Assembly (NCBI RefSeq): GCF_047511655.1
Contig: NC_133400.1
Span: 4,067,001 to 4,131,000, forward strand
Length of the DNA: 64,000 nucleotides
Direction: 5' to 3'
DNA from: Castor canadensis
Lineage: Eukaryota; Chordata; Mammalia; Rodentia; Castoridae
Part shown: one piece after another, positions 22,666-33,740 of the stretch
Layout of the letters: each line of letters opens with the position of its first letter
Numbering within the stretch: the stretch's first letter is position 1
Notes under the pieces: generated by a model
Database searches by the model: none
What the model saw: only the letters and a program-made list of their open reading frames with translations
Told to the model about the DNA's origin: nothing
Translations under genes and position numbers: made by a program

Positions 22666-22890
22666 GGATTTCACCATGTGCCAGAAGCTCAGTGGGGTGC
22701 TGGAGCCAGCTCAAGCTGACCTGCACGGGCCATCATGCTCACCCCTTCCCAGCTCTGCTCCTCTGAGCTTGAACTGGGCCAGGATGGAATAGGTCCAACA
22801 GGGAAGCTGGAACCAGCAAAGGCTGGAGTCTGTCTGACCTCAGAGCCTCTGTCCAGCATTTAGCAGTCCAGCACTGCCCAGTTCAAGAAC

Positions 22891-23113
22891 TCGGCATAGC
22901 TGAGTGGCTCAGTCCTGTAATCCTAGCTACTCAGGAGGCAGAGATCAGGAGGATCGTGCTTTGAAGCCAGCCCAGGCAAATAGTTCACGAGCTCCTATCT
23001 CAAAAATACCCATCACAAAACAGGGCTGGTGGAGTGGCTCAAGTGGTAGAGCACCTGTCTAACAAATGTGAGGCCCTGAGTTCAAACCCCAGTGCTACAA
23101 AATAAAAATAAAG
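22891..23113 (+). repeat. Composite B1-ID type SINE, full length
   Basis: CTGTAATCCTAGCTACTCAG (B1-like half) is followed by GAGTGGCTCAAGTGGTAGAG, GAGGCCCTGAGTTCAAACCC (A and B boxes of the tRNA half) and an A-rich tail. It is one of the best preserved copies and suitable as a family reference. Confidence 0.9.
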
Positions 23114-23571
23114 AACTTGGCAAAGGTGAGCTGAGTAAGCTTTTCTATCACTCAGTGTGACACTGCTGTTACAATTCCCTTTCTACAAGCCACAGATTGA
23201 GGCCTAGGCCACTAAGGCAACTTGTAGGATCTCACAGCTATGGGGGGAGGGGGTTGGCTGCTGAGTTGTGCAGGTCACCCAGCCCCAAGTTCAGAAATAT
23301 TATTGCTTAGGGTAAAGGCTGAGAGAGGGAAAAAACCAATCAACCTATAGCAGGTTGATTCTTAAAAGTATCCTTCAGGAGCCAAGGTGCACCCCCCCCC
23401 CCAAAGGATGAGGTCAAGGTCTTCTTCCAGTAGATGTTCACACCAATGGCTAAGCTGGTTGGGGTCAGGAGAGCCAGACTGACAAGCAGGGACACTTGGG
23501 GACTCTCGGGGACCAATGTACTCAGATGGGGTTTCTAACTCTCTGAGTGGATGTCATGCTTAACTTCCACT

Positions 23572-23791
23572 GGGGGTGGGTACTGGGGGTTGAACTCAGG
23601 ATCTCACACTTATTAGGCAGGGGTTCTACCACTTGAGCCACTCCACCAGCCCTTCATTGTGTTGGGTATTTTCGAGATGGGGGGGGTCTCATGAACGATT
23701 TGCCTAGGCTGGTTTCGAACCACGATCCTCCCGATCTCTGCCTCCTGAGTAGCTAGGATTACAGACAGGCATGAGCCACTGGTGTCTGGCT
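23572..23791 (-). repeat. Composite B1-ID type SINE, full length
   Basis: GGGGGTTGAACTCAGGATCT and TTCTACCACTTGAGCCACTC (tRNA half), then CGATCCTCCCGATCTCTGCC and TAGCTAGGATTACAGAC (B1 half). Minus strand. Confidence 0.9.
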
Positions 23792-25130
23792 ATCCTCAAC
23801 TTGTAAGCAGAGCTTCTGGTTCAGACTCATCCTGGAGTCTGGGGTTGCGGATTCCTTCAAGATCATCTCAGTGAAAACAAGGAGCTAGGGGAGGTCAGGT
23901 GAAGGAGGCCTCAGACTTTGGGGTGCTGCTTGGGAAGGGGTGCCAGTCAGCCCCTTTCAACCTCCTTCCACCTTCCCTGGCTGGTCCTCGGGAGGGGCTG
24001 GTCATATGTTTTGCTTTTCAGTGAGACATGATTTATATGGAGATGCACGCGCATGAATCCTCACACACCAAACACACCACGCCAGTCAGCATTCAGGTCA
24101 AGCAACAGGACATTAGCTCCTCCACGCCACCCCGCCCCACGCCCCCTTTGGGTGTGTGCTCCACGGCAGGCACTACCTGAGCTTTGCCTGTTTTCCACAA
24201 AGAATCACCCTCGGTGTCCTCGCTCACGCTTGGCTTCTTGGGGGTACTGTGCTTGCGGGGGCCTGTGGCCCTAAGCCACTCTTTCCTGCGAGGAAAATGT
24301 GACTGGGTCACATTCCTGTACCATTCTGCTGTTGATGGGCTTGCTTAGGGAGAGGTGTGAATGTGAATGTTTCTGTAAGATTCTAGTTCAAGTCCTGACA
24401 CTTGTATGTGTCCCTGTTGGGCGTATGCAGGGGGGTGGAGACTAATATGGGAGCATTTATGTACAGTTTTAGGGGACACTCAGAAATGGGTACAAGCATT
24501 TATTTAATGAGTGCCTTTCTGGAGGCAAAGATCAGGGTGGTGGCCAGAGAAAGTCAGAGCTACAGTTCAGGTGGCCACACAACACGACAGTCACCAGGGC
24601 TTGTGCTGAGGGCCTAAGCTCGGAGTTTGTGCTCTGCACTTGCAACTTGGAATTCCTAGTGATTTAGCCAGTGGGACGCTGGGGCCTATGCCCCACCGTG
24701 CCCTTGTTCCTGGGTGCCACTGGCAGAAGGCCTGGCTGGTTTGCATGCCTGGGAGGCTGGCAGCCCTGGGGTTCATGGGTCTCCTGCAGCTGGGCAGCCT
24801 GGGCTGGGGACAGCTGTTCCAGAGTGTGAAAACTTGGGAAGTGATCACAGGGTCGCCATTCATACTGCATGAGAGGTCGGGTGGGGCGCCCTGCGGACAC
24901 AGGTCCTTTGTTTCCCTCAAGGACTGCTCTCTTTCCTCACCATCATCTCGGAGCGGAAGGAAGCGAGGGAGATTGACCTCCGTGTCTAACCAGCTTCCTT
25001 TTGGGAGGAGCTGCCTGTCCCTTGTAGGACTCTGAATGCCACAAGAAAATCCCCTGCGGCGAGCTACAGAGGGTCACACTTTGAGGGGTCAGAGACACGC
25101 AGCTTGTTTGTAGAGTTTTACGAAGTACAC

Positions 25131-25133
25131 TGT

Positions 25134-25181
<48 letters not shown>

Positions 25182-25182
25182 C
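25131..25182 (+). repeat. Compound microsatellite (TG)n(AG)n
   Basis: About 14 TG units pass directly into about 11 AG units. The second half is purine-only on this strand. Confidence 0.95.
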
Positions 25183-25756
25183 TTCCCTCCAGATCAGCCA
25201 TCTCCACAGGTGACTGTGCTGTTCACCATCCCAGCCTTCTTGTAAAGTTTGTTTGCTTGCTTGCCTTGACTCGGTTTGTTTTCAAACAGGAAGAGAAAGG
25301 AAATGACAAGTGAAGATAGGATTTTCCCTAAACCCACAGCATGAGTCAGTAGCTCTGCCAGCAATGGGCTTGAGGCCAAAGACCCGCCCATCCATTACCA
25401 AACCCACTTGGAGGGCTCTTTGTGGGAGAGCAGCTCCCGGACGTGTGAGCATGGAACTGTGGACGGTCAGTGCAGGGCTGTGGCCAGGCTGCTGAGTGCC
25501 CATTCCATGGAGCTTCCCTGAAAGTTCATGTTTTGCCAGTCTGTTTCCTGTGTCTACATGGAAGCCATGTTGGGACTGTGGCCCTCTGGCCAGGGTTGGA
25601 CAACTGACCCAAGCTGGCCTGTCAGATTCCCAGTCTTATGGTGTTGTCATGGTCAGAGGCCTGGAATGTCTGGGACAGAGGAGATGTTGTGTGTGCGGTT
25701 GGCCTCAGGAGGGAGAAAGATAGGGGCACAGAGTGAAAGCTCAAGGCTGGAGGGGT

Positions 25757-25925
25757 GGCGGGGTGAGGGAAAAAGGGGAGGGGGGAAGAGAGAGAGAGAA
25801 GGGAGAGACAGGAAGAGAGAGGGAAGGAGGGAGGGAGAAAAAGGGAGGGAGAGAGATAGGAAGAGGGAGGGAGAGAGAGAGAGAAGGGAGAGAGTGAGAG
25901 AGACAGGAAGAGGGAGGGAGGGAAG

Positions 25926-26000
<75 letters not shown>

Positions 26001-26001
26001 T
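25757..26001 (+). repeat. Polypurine (GA/GGAA)n tract
   Basis: Nearly all of these 245 bases are A or G, apart from a few scattered T and C. The first part is irregular GGGA/GAGA, the last 70 bases almost pure GA. The frames reported through it encode only Arg-Glu or Ser-Leu runs and are artefacts. Confidence 0.95.
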
Positions 26002-27080
26002 TCTTCCTGGGCTCCTTTTTTTTTTCTTCCAGGCCTTGCTTCTAACTCTGTAAGGCCTAGCCATACCTTTTTCTTTGGATTCTCTGAGTCACTCCCTTAT
26101 CCTTCCAGGAACTCTCCCCTTGAGCATTCAAGTCACCAGAGTGGCTTTGTGCAGCACCAGCTGTGCAATCTGGATGCTGAAAGCTGGAGTGGAGGTGTAG
26201 GAGCCCCATGTTCAGAATGTTCCAGAAATTTAATATGACAACAGCAGAACATGACAAAGGGCAGACCCCACTGAGCATGGATCCTGTGGGCTGTGTGGGT
26301 TGCACACACTTGGAGCTGATCTGTGACCAAGAGGACCTAGAGCAAGCCTGGCCTGGCAGGAAGGTGACCTTGCCACTAAATGGAAGGCACTACACAGACT
26401 TCCCAGAACCGCATCCAAGGGGCAGCTGCGTCCCTGAGGCCTCAGAGGACAGGAAAAGGCCAAGATAATGGAGCAAAATGAATGGAGGGCATTCCTGGGC
26501 CATGTGCCTAGCAGGGAGCCCGGGAGGGTGGAAGCTGGGAGTGAGTCCTTCCAGCTCTGTGCTCCTGGCACCCATGCAGCCAGCGCCTGAGCAGACAGTA
26601 CCTTCCTGCACCCCAGGGGGACTGACACAGCCGGTGACCCTGGAGCCAGGAAGTCCACATCAGATCAGGGCGTGGTTAAGGAGTCTTGTCACAACAGTGG
26701 GAGGAGGGGCTGAAAGTGTCATCATACCCCTTGGCAGTGCATCTGGAGTTTGGTGTCTGTCATTATGTGCAATTAACTGTTCTCACTGTCTATGGTGGGT
26801 TCAAATGTCCCCACCCGATCTTTAACAAAATCTAAAGTTAAAAAGTGAGAGGAAAAAGCCCTCTTCACTCTTCAATTTGGACAAAGGCCATCTGTGTGTG
26901 GCAGTCACATGACTGGTGCTGAGTAGCTGGGGAGAGGTGGGCAGTGTCCGTGCAGGGGCCCCCTCCACTGGCTTCCTGACCCATCACTTGAACACTGTGC
27001 TGAAAGCTGGGAGGCTGGTGGGGGAGCTTCCTGCCTCCCTAGCTTCTTTCGGGTCACCCATGAAATTGACTCTCTCTTTT

Positions 27081-27166
27081 CCTTCTTTTTCTGTGTTACT
27101 GGGATTTGAACTCAGTGTCTCCTACTTACTAGGGAAACACTGCACCACTGTCATGTCTCCAGGCCC
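27081..27166 (-). repeat. ID-like tRNA SINE, diverged
   Basis: TACTGGGATTTGAACTCAGT and CACTGCACCACTGTCATGTC are a degraded complement of the tRNA-like half. Confidence 0.65.
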
Positions 27167-29203
27167 AGGTGCCTGTTTAATAATGCATCCTAGAATCTTA
27201 CCTGGGATTAGCATTGAGCTAATTAGCTAATCACACCTGAAATGATAACTTTTCCACAACCCCTCAGAGGCCAGAACCAGCCTAGTTTTTCAGCTTGCAC
27301 ACAATAGGCACATAATTTGTGCTCACTAAGGAGGCAACCTTGCGCTGTGAGAAACTTGAGAGCATCTCCTCAAGGAGCCACTGAGCAATCCTGGGAGAAC
27401 AGGTATGAAGTCAGCCGCTACAAACTGTGTCATGCTATTAAAGTGAAAAAAAGCAGAATGCAAAAATTGTCTAATTCTGGGCTGTTCACTTCCTATCACA
27501 AGCTTCTAATTAAGGTGTTGAGTATTCACAGGTTAAGAGAAAAGAAAGGGGGTGCTGTGTGGAGCTGCTGGGAGGGGCCCTGTCGCAGGACTGAGCTGGT
27601 GGATGTACAGGCCAGGATAGCCGGAGGCCTGAGAGGGGTCCTGGGAAGCCCTGCCTGCTGAGCTGCCCTTGGTACCGGCAAGCCTGTCCCCTGGCCTCAA
27701 TGCCAATGCACAAATAACTAGAAGCAGGGTCTGAGAGAAAAATGGCCGCTTTTTAAAGGGGAGTTCAGGGGCTCAGCTTGACTACGTGATGAAATGCATG
27801 ACCCAGAATAGGTGCTGCCTTGGTTCTCCGGCAGCACATCTCTGAATCTCTATGTCTTGCTGGCAGGTTTACTGCTCTGGTGGTCAGAGGGAGATAAGGG
27901 AGAGAAGATGGCCTGGTTAAATTGAAGAGGAAAGGGGGTTAACCTTGGCTCTCCAGCATGTAGACAAAGAGGGGAAAATGTCAGTTTAATTAACAAGCAG
28001 AGTTAACTGGCCAGCATGGAACCCGGCTACACCAAAAGTTTTTCCCTTTTGTAGTCCCGGTTACATTTTCCCCACTGTCCATTTAGTGCTTCCATTTCTA
28101 TGATAAAGGGACACTGCAACCACCTAACAGTTTCCTGCCTTTAATAAATTCCTGGGGTGCAGTAAGGAGTCAGTGCTCCTAGCCAAAGCAGCTTTTAAGC
28201 CCACATTACACCTTGGTCTGTGTGGGAAATGGCAGTTGAACGGTTCCCTGAGTGATAATGGTGCCTCACTGTGGCTGGGCTGCGCTAAACACCAGCCTTC
28301 CCTTTGGGACTTGGGAGTTTTGGTCCATGCGGGGTGTGCCCTTGTGACCAGCCCCCAGGAAAACCCTTGGGGCTGAGTCTCACATGGCCTTCCCTGGACA
28401 GAAAGATGGCAGGCACAGTCGCTTTTCTATTACACGGGGGTCACACGTGTGCTGTGTGTGACCCCTGTGGGCATGGGCAGTGTCAGGAGCCTCCCTGGGT
28501 TCTCCAGCCTCCACCTCATGGTGTCCTTCTATAATCTGGCTGTGTTCCTGCTCCATTGCTGCATACGAATCTTGGGGAGTCTGTGACTGTGGGGTGGCTG
28601 GGGACTCCCAGCACCACACGTACGGGATTTCTTGCTTTTCTCTCTGGAAAGTGGTTATGCTACTTTCATAAGGAAAAAAATTCATATGGATTTAAATTTT
28701 GCCAAATGAGCATGCAGCCATGGTTCTGCCCTCAGCACCCCATCCTCAGGGACAGCTTCCCTGCATGACTTCCTTCCAGCCCTGAGCCTTGGCTCTCACA
28801 TCCCTCCAGATGAGACTGTCAACACCCCAACATCCGCCACCTCCCCGCAGGCTGTACTGTTGGCAGGAAGTGGCTGGGATGTCCTGCTGCAAGGCCTCAC
28901 TCCTGGAAGGGAGCTGAACTGAGGTGCAACAAGAAAGGGTTTTTGAGCAGCCAAGAAAGCACTAAGCACTTCCAGAAACGGCACTGTGTTCTTCAGCATT
29001 TGGGGAATTCCTCTCAGGAATGCTGAGGTCACCAGCCATTCTGTTCTGGAAAGGTCATTGCCTGTGTCACATTCACTGTCCCACTGATAGGCCTGGCTAA
29101 GCTTGTGAGTGAGATGCTAGAATGGAGTGATTTCAGCAGAGTGGCCCTAAATGCAAACATTGCAGCCAAGATCGCCCACAAATAATTTGCAAGGGGCCAT
29201 CCT

Positions 29204-29226
29204 GTGTGTGTGTGTGTGTGTGTGTG
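29204..29226 (+). repeat. (TG)n microsatellite
   Basis: About 11 TG units, just upstream of a SINE. Confidence 0.95.
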
Positions 29227-29276
29227 GCTTGTTTGCTTGGAGAGCACATTTTTCCAGAGTATCAAGACCAGCCTAG

Positions 29277-29482
29277 GGGGACCAGGCCTAGTGGCACATT
29301 TCATAATCCCAGCTACTCAGGAGGCAGAGGTAGGAGGATTGCAGTCCCAGGCCAGCCTGAGCAAAAGTGTGAGACCTTGCCTGAAAAGCAAACTACAAAT
29401 AGGAAAAGGGGAGGGGCTCAAGTGGCAGAACAATTGACTAGTAAGAGCAAGGCCTGAAGTTCAAACTCTAGTACTGCCCAAA
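29277..29482 (+). repeat. Composite B1-ID type SINE
   Basis: ATCCCAGCTACTCAGGAGGC (B1-like half), then GGGGCTCAAGTGGCAGAACA and GAAGTTCAAACTCTAGTACT (tRNA-like half). Confidence 0.85.
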
Positions 29483-29565
29483 GGCGGGAGGGGGGGGGGG
29501 ATAGAGATATTTAAAAGACATTTTAAGATATTTTGAAAGAAGGAAAGACCATATTCAGCTATTAT

Positions 29566-29755
29566 TTTATTTTTGCTTTCTTTCAGTGTTGAGGCTATGA
29601 ACCCCAGGCCTCGTGCCTGCTAGGCAAGCCCTCTATCAATGAACCACATTCCAGCCCTTGGGTTTTGGAGACAGGGTCTCACTATGTAGCCCAGGCTGGC
29701 CTCGAACCCTTGATCCTTCTGTCTCTACCTCCCTATTGCTGGGATTACAGATTGT
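29566..29755 (-). repeat. Composite B1-ID type SINE
   Basis: GTGCCTGCTAGGCAAGCCCT (tRNA half), then GGGTCTCACTATGTAGCCCA and GCTGGGATTACAG (B1 half). The B1 part is well kept. Confidence 0.85.
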
Positions 29756-32599
29756 GTAGGTGGTAAATTTACCAATGCTGGTAAAACGCTCAGGATAGTA
29801 CTTGGCACATAGTGGTTTGGGTGCTTGGTATTTTATTTTAAAATAACAAGAATTCTATATTTTCCCAAGGATTATAACTTTGTTGGAAAATTCTTTTATT
29901 CCGTCTCTGGGTGGCTAGCCAAAGCAGCCTGCTCTGATGAGCTGTGTGCCTACTGGCAAGTTATTGGATCTTTCTGAGCGTTGGTAACACCTGAAATCAG
30001 CTGTTATCTAAAGATTCTTAGGGGCGTTCAAAGAAGTGTTGGCTCAGAGCAAGTGGCTGAACCTGAGTCTTTTTTCTTTGTAACCAATTAATCTAAGATT
30101 CACACAGGCAAATGAAGCGCCAGAAAAGTAATTGTGCCTCTGTGAGCCTGGCTGCCTGCCAGCCTGGGAAGCCTCTGGAGTCATGAACAACCCAGTCTCA
30201 ATAGTACCAGCGACTGTCTTTTCCTGTTTTCCCCCTCGCAGGCCAGGGAGTGGGTGCAGTGGAGGGAGAGGATCATAGGCGCTGTACACAAAGACAAAGG
30301 GACTGAATGCCTGTGGCTCTCTGAGGCCAGGGCCTTCTGTGTTTGCATTCTCCCCTTTTCCCAGGCACCATGTGACTTTCCGGAACCTGAGGAAAGTCCC
30401 CTTGTCATTCCCGTAGGGCCAGTCTGGTTGAGCTGGGCAAAGCAGGGGCGGATTTGTACTTCCTGGTGGGATTTGCACAGAATCTGCTTACGTTCCTGGC
30501 CTGTACGGTGAGGCCAAACAAAAGACAGAGGCACAGGCATGGGGCCAACACAGCTGCAGGGAAGTGAGGAGGGGAGGTGAGGAGAGACCCTGCTCTGCTC
30601 TCAGGGTGACTGCGGGTCTGACTGCTTTGCTGTCAGATTCTCAAGGATGGGCTCGGGAGGGGCAGGTGGGGCCCAGGGCTGCCCACTAATGGGAAACCCT
30701 AAGGCTCTTCCTCAGGTACCCCTAAGCCAGTGCCAGAAATTTCCTGAATTTCTGCTTTTATGTATAGCTAAGGTGTGAATTATGAGGTGAGGAAGGTATT
30801 GCCGCTGTTAGGTTAGGGCCCCTGGGATAGGGTGGAAACACTGACCAAAAAGTAGGCAAGTCCTTCTCTGACCTTCTAAGTCATACCGATGGACAGACAA
30901 ACAGATGGGTGGGCTCACAATTCCTGTAGCTCTGATAAGAAGGGCCTGTGAAAAGGTCTGGGAGAGAGGACATCTTAGTTGGGGAGGAAGGGAGGTAGAG
31001 GGAGAGAGTGACTGGGTGGGCTGCACTCAGGGCAGGACTTTGGGGCCATATATGAGTACAGAGGACATGTGCCATGTTGTGTTCCTTGAATTCCATTCCT
31101 GAATTGGGGACACACTCCACATAGTGAGCCTCATTGAACTCTGTGTCAGCCCTAATTCCATGGGAAATGGACTCGAATTCCTAGTTGGAGCTGGGTGTGT
31201 TTAAGGTGTGTTGGATATACTGCAGGATACAGCAAGGGGCGAGGGGGCAGGAGTGAAAGCAGGGGGCTGTGATGAGATCAGTCCCCAGGGCAGCAATGAG
31301 AAAGTCATTGCGTGGGGCACCCCACAGCAAAGATGTTCATGGGAGCACTCCCTAGGGCTGCGGGGCCCAGCTCCCTCTCAGCCTAGAACACCTCCAGATT
31401 CTCTCCTAGGAAGGTCTGAGCCCTGCAGTCTCATAGCCACCACAAACCCAAGTGTGTAGACACTTGCCCCAAGAAGGAGCTGCACTGGTGACAAAAGCCT
31501 GTTGCAGAATGGAGGGTAGAGGGCGAGGTGGGCCCATGGAGAAGGCAGTTCTGTGCTGTTTCACACTGGGTGCTGCATGGGCAGGGCCCTGGGCCTCACG
31601 TCTTCCCAACAGCCCCAGCCCACGGGGTGGCAGCTTGTGGCTGCTTGCAAGGCTTCTCAACACTCTTGGCCACCAGAAACCCCACATCCCAGCCCTGTCT
31701 TCTGGAGACCCCAACTCTGTTGGTCTAAGAGCAGCCTAGGCCCCAGGATTGTTCTAAGCTCCCACGAGACTGTGACATATAGCCAGGCAGAGGGTGGCTG
31801 GTCTGTCCCAGGAGCACAGCTGATCTGATCCTGATTCCACCAGCTCCTTGTGGGATGCAGTAGACAGTGTGTGCAGAGTGTGTATGTTCCCTGTGTGCCT
31901 TGGCTCCAGTGACCTCTGGGGCTGCTTAAAGACCCAGTGCCAAGAACTTGGGACACTCTACTTAGTGGTCTAATCAAACCACTCCTGATCCCTCAGTGTC
32001 AGGGTGAGAAGTTTTAACGAGCACAGATAGATGAATGCATTTTGTTTGGGGCCAGTCATTCCCTGGCAGCACCCCCACACACAGGGGCTGGTGCCCAGAC
32101 AGCTGCCCATATCTACAGGCTGGGAGGTTGGCTACATCTCAAGGCCCAAGAAAGCTCAGGCATCACTGGGCTTTCAGGCTGTGGTGTACCACACAGTCCC
32201 CACCCTCAGGGAAGGCTGGGCTTGTCTGCCACTGACCACCACTTTCTGACCCTCCATTTCTGGGGTGCTGAAAAGTCACAGTGGTGCTGGGGTTGGGGTC
32301 ATCAGCTCCCACATGAGGAACTCCCCCTCCCATTGAGTCTCGTTCAGAGAGAACACAACCTTCCTTCTCCCAGATGAGAAAGGATAGGACGAATGTGGAG
32401 TCCTTGGAGAATACCCACCTGACTACTCAGAGGGATGGATGACTGTGGGGAGTGGATTATGAGAAACCTAGGAGAACTTGACATAAGCACAGTTGTGCTC
32501 AATGACCTACAGGCTGAGTTTGGCACGGCCCCAGCTGCAGAAGAGAGCAAGAGGCAAAATGCAGCACAGCTGCTTTTCTTAAGTTGTTTACATTCAGAG

Positions 32600-33010
32600 A
32601 AGTAGAGAGCAGGTTTCTCTTGTTACGATGTCACGCCCCTCCCCAAGAACTGCTGCTCCACCTCCTTGTTTACCACTGGATATAAAAGACTTGCTGAAGG
32701 AGGATGCAGGGTTTTTTGATGGGGGGTTGATTGGTGGGCTGCTGATGCTGGCTGTTGTGTGTCTCCACCAGAGCAGCTTTCTGCATTGAGAACTTTATAC
32801 ATAGGCTTTAGAAAAGAGCTAAACTGAAGAAAAGCTGAAGAGAACATGGGACAGTGCAAGTCTAAGGGTAAAGACTTTAAGAGAGGTTAAAGGGAACGTG
32901 GGACAGTGCGAATCTAAGGAAAGAGACTTTAAAGAGTAGAAAAGAAGCAAGGTTTTAAAGAACTGTAAAGGAGTAAGATCTTAAAGAATAAAAGAAAGGC
33001 CAGATAAAAG
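32600..33010 (+). repeat. Possible class II ERV LTR/leader fragment
   Basis: A TATAAAA box lies at 32681-32687 in a GC-to-AT transition, followed by a T-rich then purine-rich leader. At 32846 a reading frame opens with Met-Gly-Gln and stops after 14 codons (TAA at 32888). A myristoylation-type Met-Gly-Gln start is usual for Gag of class II endogenous retroviruses. The segment is tandemly duplicated: the second copy, 52 bases on, has GTG in place of ATG and also stops quickly. No pol or env follows, so any provirus is long dead. Lacking a library match, this is tentative. Confidence 0.3.
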
Positions 33011-33179
33011 AACAGTTATTAGAGAAAAGAAGCAATGAGGCTGTTATGCGTCTCCATCCCAGTGCCCAACACACCTGGCCCCAACTTTCTGCATGTCTGT
33101 CTTCTACCGTTTGTCCTTTCTGCTTCTCCAGTCATCCCCAGTTAGGTCATGGAAACAAAGTGAAAAAGCTCCCTACAGG

Positions 33180-33740
33180 TGACCCCTAAAGATATGTCCA
33201 GGTTCTACCCCCTGGTACATGTGCTTGTGGCTTTATTAGGAAAGAGGGTCTTTGTAGATGATGCTAATACAAGGTCATCCTGGATTCGAGTGTCCTTGTA
33301 GGAGACAAGGACATGGAGAAGGGCACACGATGATGCTTCTCAAAGCAAGGGGCTCTGGAAGCCTTGTGGGGATTTTCACAGTTCTACGACTACACATTCC
33401 CACCTGCTGGTCTCCTTTAAACCCGTGCATGCTGGATGCCAACCACAACTTCACACCTTGTCTTCTATGTAACCATATATCTTAGGACCCACACGCATCC
33501 ACACTTTCCAGACATGCCACAGGCTGAGCACACGATGGTTTGCCTATCTCTTACTGATGGGCACAGCACTTGCTCCTGTTTCTCCTCTGAGGTGTAAGAT
33601 GAAGATGATGGCAAGGATAGAGAAGGAACCAACCCTGTGGACACCTTGAATTTGGACTTCTGACATCCTGCACTGTGAGACAGTGCTTCCTGGCTTGGGA
33701 AGCAGCTACAAGAAACTGGTACAAAACTGATTTCAGGAAA
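33180..33740 (+). repeat. Old LTR (MaLR/ERVL-like), degenerate
   Basis: GGTGACCCCTAAAGATATGT, GAAAGAGGGTCTTTGTAGAT, CAAGGTCATCCTGGATTCGA, GTGTCCTTGTAGGAGACAAG and, 300 bases on, GGACACCTTGAATTTGGACT with CACTGTGAGACAG follow the order of a common ancient LTR. The middle part is expanded or replaced. Confidence 0.55.

Larger units (their letters stand above)
15851..25100. other. Intergenic DNA, repeat-rich
   Basis: No gene is supported. The stretch holds MIR relics, SINEs, an L2 3' end, MER5A/MER20-type relics and an LTR-like piece, listed separately. Between 18350 and 19740 and between 23800 and 25100 I see GC-rich unique sequence only. Overlapping frames of 190-199 codons on the minus strand (18488-19463) lack domain motifs and I regard them as products of high GC content. 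Confidence 0.7.
26011..32480. other. Intergenic DNA, middle part
   Basis: No gene is supported. Three SINE-type insertions and a (TG)n run are listed. Between 27180 and 29200 the sequence is unassigned; 27720-28160 has the uneven composition of an old insertion but no element I can name. From 29830 to 32480 I see unique sequence with no gene signal; a 144-codon minus frame at 30044-30478 has no recognisable motif. Confidence 0.65.

Noticed and set aside
25528-26238. 236-codon plus-strand frame rich in Arg-Glu
   Set aside because: It is produced by the polypurine tract, which lacks stop codons in this frame.
32681-32687. TATA box as the promoter of a host gene
   Set aside because: No coding exon or conserved frame follows; a retroviral LTR origin is the simpler reading.
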